DNA from: Jeotgalibacillus terrae
GTDB taxonomy: Bacteria; Bacillota; Bacilli; Bacillales; Jeotgalibacillaceae
Assembly: GCF_016908195.1 (NCBI RefSeq)
Contig: NZ_JAFBDK010000009.1
Location: forward strand, 99,167-163,166
DNA: 64,000 bases
Direction of reading: 5' to 3'
Under the pieces are notes generated by a model. It saw only the letters and a program-made list of their open reading frames with translations. It did not search any database and was not told the DNA's origin. A program made the translations under genes and the position numbers. This document shows positions 60,898 to 64,000 of this stretch, piece by piece (the stretch's first letter is position 1; every line of letters starts with the position of its first letter).

Positions 60898-61461
60898 TTA
60901 TTTATTACGGCCAACATCACCCGGGATATCCCCTTGTGGTGATGCATCTACTGTGTTTTGGCTCTTTTTGTTCAGTTGAACGACTGAATCATTTGAGCTT
61001 GAAGATCCTGTAGAACCTGTTGATCCAGCTGAAGACGAAACGCCTTCTTTTACTTCAGATCCTGCATCGGCAACCTGGCCGCCAATGTCTTTTGCATCTT
61101 CTGTAGCTTCTTTCGCTGTATCAACGATGTCTGAAGCACTCTCACGGATTGCTTCTACCTGAGGAACTACGTCTTCATTTACTTTTTCGTATAATGACTG
61201 AGCTTCACTCATTGCATTCTTCAATGTAGAGACAGCTGACTGAAAACGTCCTGAAAGGTCATTTTTGAACTCTCCTGGATTATCTTTTACGTTACGGACA
61301 AATCCGCTTGTTGATGAACCGACGTTTTTGCTTCCTGTCTTCACTTGTTCTCTTGTGTTGCTGTCAAGCAGTGCAATTGCAGCGCCTACTGCTGCTCCTA
61401 CAAGTACACCCATCAATAATTTACTGCTGTTGTCATTTTTCGTATTGTAATTTTGCGCCAT
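60898..61461 (-). CDS. YtxH-family protein
   Basis: A 187-residue protein with a Gly/Ala-rich N-terminal membrane helix (LLMGVLVGAAVGAAIALLDSNTREQVK, the YtxH signature), a long coiled-coil-like middle and a Ser/Gly/Thr-rich tail (SSSAGSTGSTGSSSSND). YtxH proteins are linked to general stress in Bacillales; the exact role is not known. AGGAGG lies before the ATG. Single gene. Confidence 0.86.
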   Translation of the reverse strand: MAQNYNTKNDNSSKLLMGVLVGAAVGAAIALLDSNTREQVKTGSKNVGSSTSGFVRNVKDNPGEFKNDLSGRFQSAVSTLKNAMSEAQSLYEKVNEDVVPQVEAIRESASDIVDTAKEATEDAKDIGGQVADAGSEVKEGVSSSAGSTGSTGSSSSNDSVVQLNKKSQNTVDASPQGDIPGDVGRNK

Positions 61462-61528
61462 GGTTAATAGCCTCCTGTTGATGTTTTGTATATATAGGAG
61501 TCTACCCTTCCATTTTCCATTTAAACAT

Positions 61529-62248
61529 TTACACTGATTCTTTTAACCTTGCCATGGCAAGCCATGTGCCAAGTTTTGTCCGGCTGATCCCTACTCCTAC
61601 GTAGCCTGCAGCCAAAAAGTCTTTTTGTCTTTTAGCTTTATCAGTCCTGACAAAAATATATGAATCTTTATCAATAAAAAGCTTCTGTTTAAGCGGTTTG
61701 TAGAAAATATACCGGGGCATATTTCCATATTTCACCTTCACATCCACAACGATCATTTCCTGCTTAAACTTATCCCTCATACTTGGAATATTAGATGGTG
61801 AAACGGTGCAGCAGAGGTGTTCAAAATAAGTGTGGGTAAATTTCAACTCCTGCATAATCACTTTTGCCATAATCTGCTGAAGCCCGTTCCCACGGTAATC
61901 CGGATCTACAAGAGAGATTTCCTGATGGACAACTCTCATTTGCTCATCATACGAGAGTCCGAGATCACGACCAAGGTTTTCTTCATCGTCTCCCGGGAAA
62001 AGAAGTGCCCGCACAGCAATCAGCTTGTCCTCTGCGTAGACACCAAGCAGAATCCCGCCTTCTCCTGATACGTATAAAATTTCTTCATCTGTTAACGGCT
62101 GGAGCGAAGAGGCATCTTCAATGCCTGATAGTATGATTTGCTGAAAAGATTTAAATTCATCAAAATGATCTTCTGTCATCTGCCTGATGACATACTGGAT
62201 TTTAGCGTTGTCGGACTTTCTGACAACTTCTCCCTGATATAACTCCAT
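61529..62248 (-). CDS. GNAT-type N-acetyltransferase
   Basis: A 239-residue protein with a GNAT domain: IQYVIRQMTEDHFDEFKSFQQII, EISLVDPDYRGNGLQQIMAKVIMQEL with the acetyl-CoA loop, and CCTVSPSNIPSMRDKF. The last 60 residues (RYIFYKPLKQKLFIDKDSYIFVRTDKAKRQKDFLAAGYVGVGI) extend the usual domain. Substrate unknown. AGGAGA lies before the ATG. Divergent from the phosphoesterase gene. Confidence 0.75.
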   Translation of the reverse strand: MELYQGEVVRKSDNAKIQYVIRQMTEDHFDEFKSFQQIILSGIEDASSLQPLTDEEILYVSGEGGILLGVYAEDKLIAVRALLFPGDDEENLGRDLGLSYDEQMRVVHQEISLVDPDYRGNGLQQIMAKVIMQELKFTHTYFEHLCCTVSPSNIPSMRDKFKQEMIVVDVKVKYGNMPRYIFYKPLKQKLFIDKDSYIFVRTDKAKRQKDFLAAGYVGVGISRTKLGTWLAMARLKESV

Positions 62249-62321
62249 ATATTGATCTCCTTTACGTTCCTTCAGAATTGATTGATAATTAATGTTAGTT
62301 TAACACGTTGAAAACAAAGGT

Positions 62322-62828
62322 GTGAAAGATTTGAAAATCATTGTTGTATCAGACACTCATATGCCACGGATGGCAAAGACACTTCCGCCCCGGCTGACGA
62401 CTGAATGCCAGTCAGCGGACCTGATCATTCATACAGGGGACTTTAACACACTCGATACATTTCAGGAACTTGAACGTTTCGCTCCAGTTGAAGGTGTTTA
62501 TGGAAATGCAGATGATCAGGAACTGACAAAACGGTTTCCGGCAAAAAAGATTATTCAGGTGGGGACTTTCAGGATCGGGCTTGTACACGGTCACGGAAAA
62601 GGGAAAACGACTGAAAAGAGAGCGCTTGATGCGTTTGTGCAGAATGATATTGATATGATCATATATGGTCATTCCCATATCCCCTCCTTCAAAATAATTG
62701 ACGGTGTTCAGTTACTGAATCCAGGTTCTCCGACTGATAAAAGGAGACAGAAACAGTTTTCTTTTGTGAGATTGACGGTTGAAAAGGAGATAAATGTGGA
62801 ATTTATCTATTATGACAGTAAAATTTAG
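62322..62828 (+). CDS. YfcE/MJ0936-like metallophosphoesterase
   Basis: A calcineurin-like phosphoesterase of 165-168 residues with the binuclear metal site: VVSDTHMPRM, HTGDFNT, YGNADDQE, GLVHGHGKG and YGHSHIP. Members hydrolyse small phosphodiesters or cyclic nucleotides. The start is uncertain: GTG at 62322 lies too close to AAAGG, while TTG at 62331 has it ten bases upstream. It precedes the dehydrogenase gene by 12 bases, in one operon. Confidence 0.86.
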   Translation: MKDLKIIVVSDTHMPRMAKTLPPRLTTECQSADLIIHTGDFNTLDTFQELERFAPVEGVYGNADDQELTKRFPAKKIIQVGTFRIGLVHGHGKGKTTEKRALDAFVQNDIDMIIYGHSHIPSFKIIDGVQLLNPGSPTDKRRQKQFSFVRLTVEKEINVEFIYYDSKI

Positions 62829-62840
62829 GAGGACATAAAA

Positions 62841-63797
62841 ATGGAGAAAAAAATCATTATTGCCCATGACCTTGAAGAACATTTGATGAGCGAAGTAAAA
62901 GAGGCAGTGCCGGGATGGACGCTGGTGACAGGGAAAGATGAAGAACAATGGGGACCTCACATGTCTGATGCAGCAGTTGTTGCAGGCTGGAAAAACGCGA
63001 TGATCCCATACCTTGAACAGGCTGAAAATCTTAAATGGGTACAGTCCTGGAGTGCAGGAATCGATAGCCACCCGCTTGACGAATTTGAGAAGCACGGTAT
63101 TCACCTGACAAGCGCAAACGGCGTACATGCATTTCCGATTGCTGAAACGATTTTTGCCATGCTGCTAGGCTGGACCCGTAAGATTCATACATACACAAGA
63201 CAGCAGCAGGAAAAGAAGTGGCATCATGCAGGGCTGAAGCTAGAACTACACGGTAAAAAGCTGGCTCTTTTAGGAGCAGGAGCCATTGGAAAAGAAACAG
63301 CTAAAATTGCGAAAGCATTTGGCATGGAAGTTGCAGGGTTCCGCAGAAGCGGTGAAAAGGAAGAGTACTTTGACCATATGTATAAGCTCGATCAGCTCGA
63401 AGACATTTTGCCGGATTGTGATTATACAGTTATTACGCTACCACTTACGCGTGAAACAGAAGGTCTTTTTAAGAAACAGACCTTTGAAGCAATGAAAAAT
63501 GGCAGTTTTGTTGTCAATATCGGCCGTGGGGAAATTATTGATGAGCAGGCAATGACCTCAGCACTTCAAAAAGGAAAAATCGCAGGCGCCGGTCTTGATG
63601 TATTCGCAACAGAGCCTCTTCCGGAAGACAGCCCGCTTTGGGAGATGGAAAACGTCATCATCACGCCGCATACAGCCGGGTCAACTGAATATTACAATGA
63701 TCGTGTGATTAAGGATATTTTGATTCCGAACCTGAAGTCTTTTGCAGACGATGAAAAGTTGAGTGTGAATGTAGTGGATTATCAAAAGGGTTATTAA
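62841..63797 (+). CDS. D-isomer-specific 2-hydroxyacid dehydrogenase
   Basis: A 318-residue NAD(P)-dependent dehydrogenase. The cofactor loop is LLGAGAIGKETAKIAKAFG; the catalytic Arg is in SWSAGIDSHP or INIGRGEIID-like VVNIGRGEII, the Glu in DVFATEPLPEDSP, and the His in ITPHTAGST. The group includes hydroxypyruvate and phosphoglycerate dehydrogenases; the short length rules out the ACT-domain serine enzyme. Substrate unknown. AGGAGG before the ATG. Confidence 0.87.
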   Translation: MEKKIIIAHDLEEHLMSEVKEAVPGWTLVTGKDEEQWGPHMSDAAVVAGWKNAMIPYLEQAENLKWVQSWSAGIDSHPLDEFEKHGIHLTSANGVHAFPIAETIFAMLLGWTRKIHTYTRQQQEKKWHHAGLKLELHGKKLALLGAGAIGKETAKIAKAFGMEVAGFRRSGEKEEYFDHMYKLDQLEDILPDCDYTVITLPLTRETEGLFKKQTFEAMKNGSFVVNIGRGEIIDEQAMTSALQKGKIAGAGLDVFATEPLPEDSPLWEMENVIITPHTAGSTEYYNDRVIKDILIPNLKSFADDEKLSVNVVDYQKGY

Positions 63798-63810
63798 ATT
63801 TAATAGCACT

Positions 63811-63998
63811 GTTAAAGATGGCTGTTGATTTCCGCTTCAGGGGGAACGCTTTCCGCATGAGCTTTTTTTGGCTCCGATGCAATCGGACCTCTTCGAAGCT
63901 GCGCTTCTGCGGGGTCTCACCTGTCACGCTTCTCCTGCTGGAGTCGTCCCCCTTCCGCTCCAATCACCAGCTGTGCTAAAACAACATTGGGCTTTAAC
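63811..63998 (+). repeat. Dispersed intergenic repeat, copy 4 (about 190 bp)
   Basis: Begins GTTAAAGATGGCTGTTGATTT, runs through GGGGGAACGCTTTCCGC, GGGGTCTCACCTGTCACGC and CTGCTGGAGTCG, and ends ACAACATTGGGCTTTAAC. It matches the reverse complement of copy 1 along its length. Imperfect inverted ends (GTTAAAG; GGCTGTTGATT against AGCTGGTGATT). No open reading frame or transposase. It lies 3' of the dehydrogenase gene. Confidence 0.87.
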
Positions 63999-64000
63999 AT

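Noticed and set aside
63811..63998. Insertion sequence at the right edge
   Set aside because: No transposase frame; the same segment recurs as a non-coding repeat elsewhere in the window.

Overview
The window looks like chromosomal DNA of a moderately low-GC Gram-positive bacterium of the order Bacillales. The signs are strong AGGAGG-type ribosome binding sites, rho-independent terminators with T tracts, SAM-I (S-box) and yybP-ykoY riboswitches, RsbR and Spo0M relatives, CstR, YtxH and Spo0-type families, and a YjgC-like formate dehydrogenase. A Planococcaceae/Jeotgalibacillus-like host is my guess from gene content, not something the sequence proves. No rRNA, tRNA, phage, transposase gene or CRISPR array was seen.

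Layout. 0.2-3.1 kb: acyl-CoA ligase, a tiny charged protein and a DDAH-like hydrolase. 3.2-16.1 kb: sulfur and methionine region. One SAM riboswitch heads metY-metX-ssuA-ssuC-ssuB and a second heads metI-metC; between them lie a GntR/ABC-2 transporter operon, a Na+/H+ antiporter and an SDR. 16.4-25.5 kb: a probable Fur-controlled sRNA, a glutamine amidotransferase, FusB-like protein, Gfo/Idh oxidoreductase, a two-gene amino acid ABC transporter without an ATPase, a riboswitch-controlled cation antiporter, a uracil-DNA glycosylase and a manganese pyrophosphatase. 25.9-37.9 kb: mixed metabolism and repair genes, including a MurE paralogue with altered substrate motifs and an M50-like protein with HQxxH in place of HExxH. 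37.9-42.9 kb: an ABC-F protein with a terminator-type leader, a CstR-DsrE-TauE persulfide operon and an RsbR paralogue. 44.7-58.6 kb: a formate dehydrogenase and molybdenum cofactor island (fdhD, OFA antiporter, DUF1641, fdhA, moaB-moaA-mobA-moaD-moaE-mobB-moeA, divergent moaC, moeB). 58.8-64 kb: DUF3243, PadR-ChrA chromate efflux, YtxH, GNAT, phosphoesterase and a 2-hydroxyacid dehydrogenase.

How it works together. SAM starvation should switch on both riboswitch operons, giving sulfonate uptake plus both direct sulfhydrylation and transsulfuration routes to methionine. The 44.7-58.6 kb island supplies the Moco needed by the formate dehydrogenase, its sulfurtransferase and a formate/oxalate carrier.

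Most unusual: six intergenic spacers (near 0.1, 11.4, 16.3, 30.1, 33.7 and 39.9 kb) carry degenerate tandem motifs at a spacing of almost exactly 21 bp, two helical turns. Four of the arrays show a recurring 50-51 bp jump between two blocks. Motif sequence differs between loci but period and unit number are shared, and each array lies just 3' of a minus-strand transcription unit, in five cases next to a terminator hairpin. I do not recognise this as a described element. A separate dispersed repeat of about 190 bp with imperfect inverted ends occurs four times.
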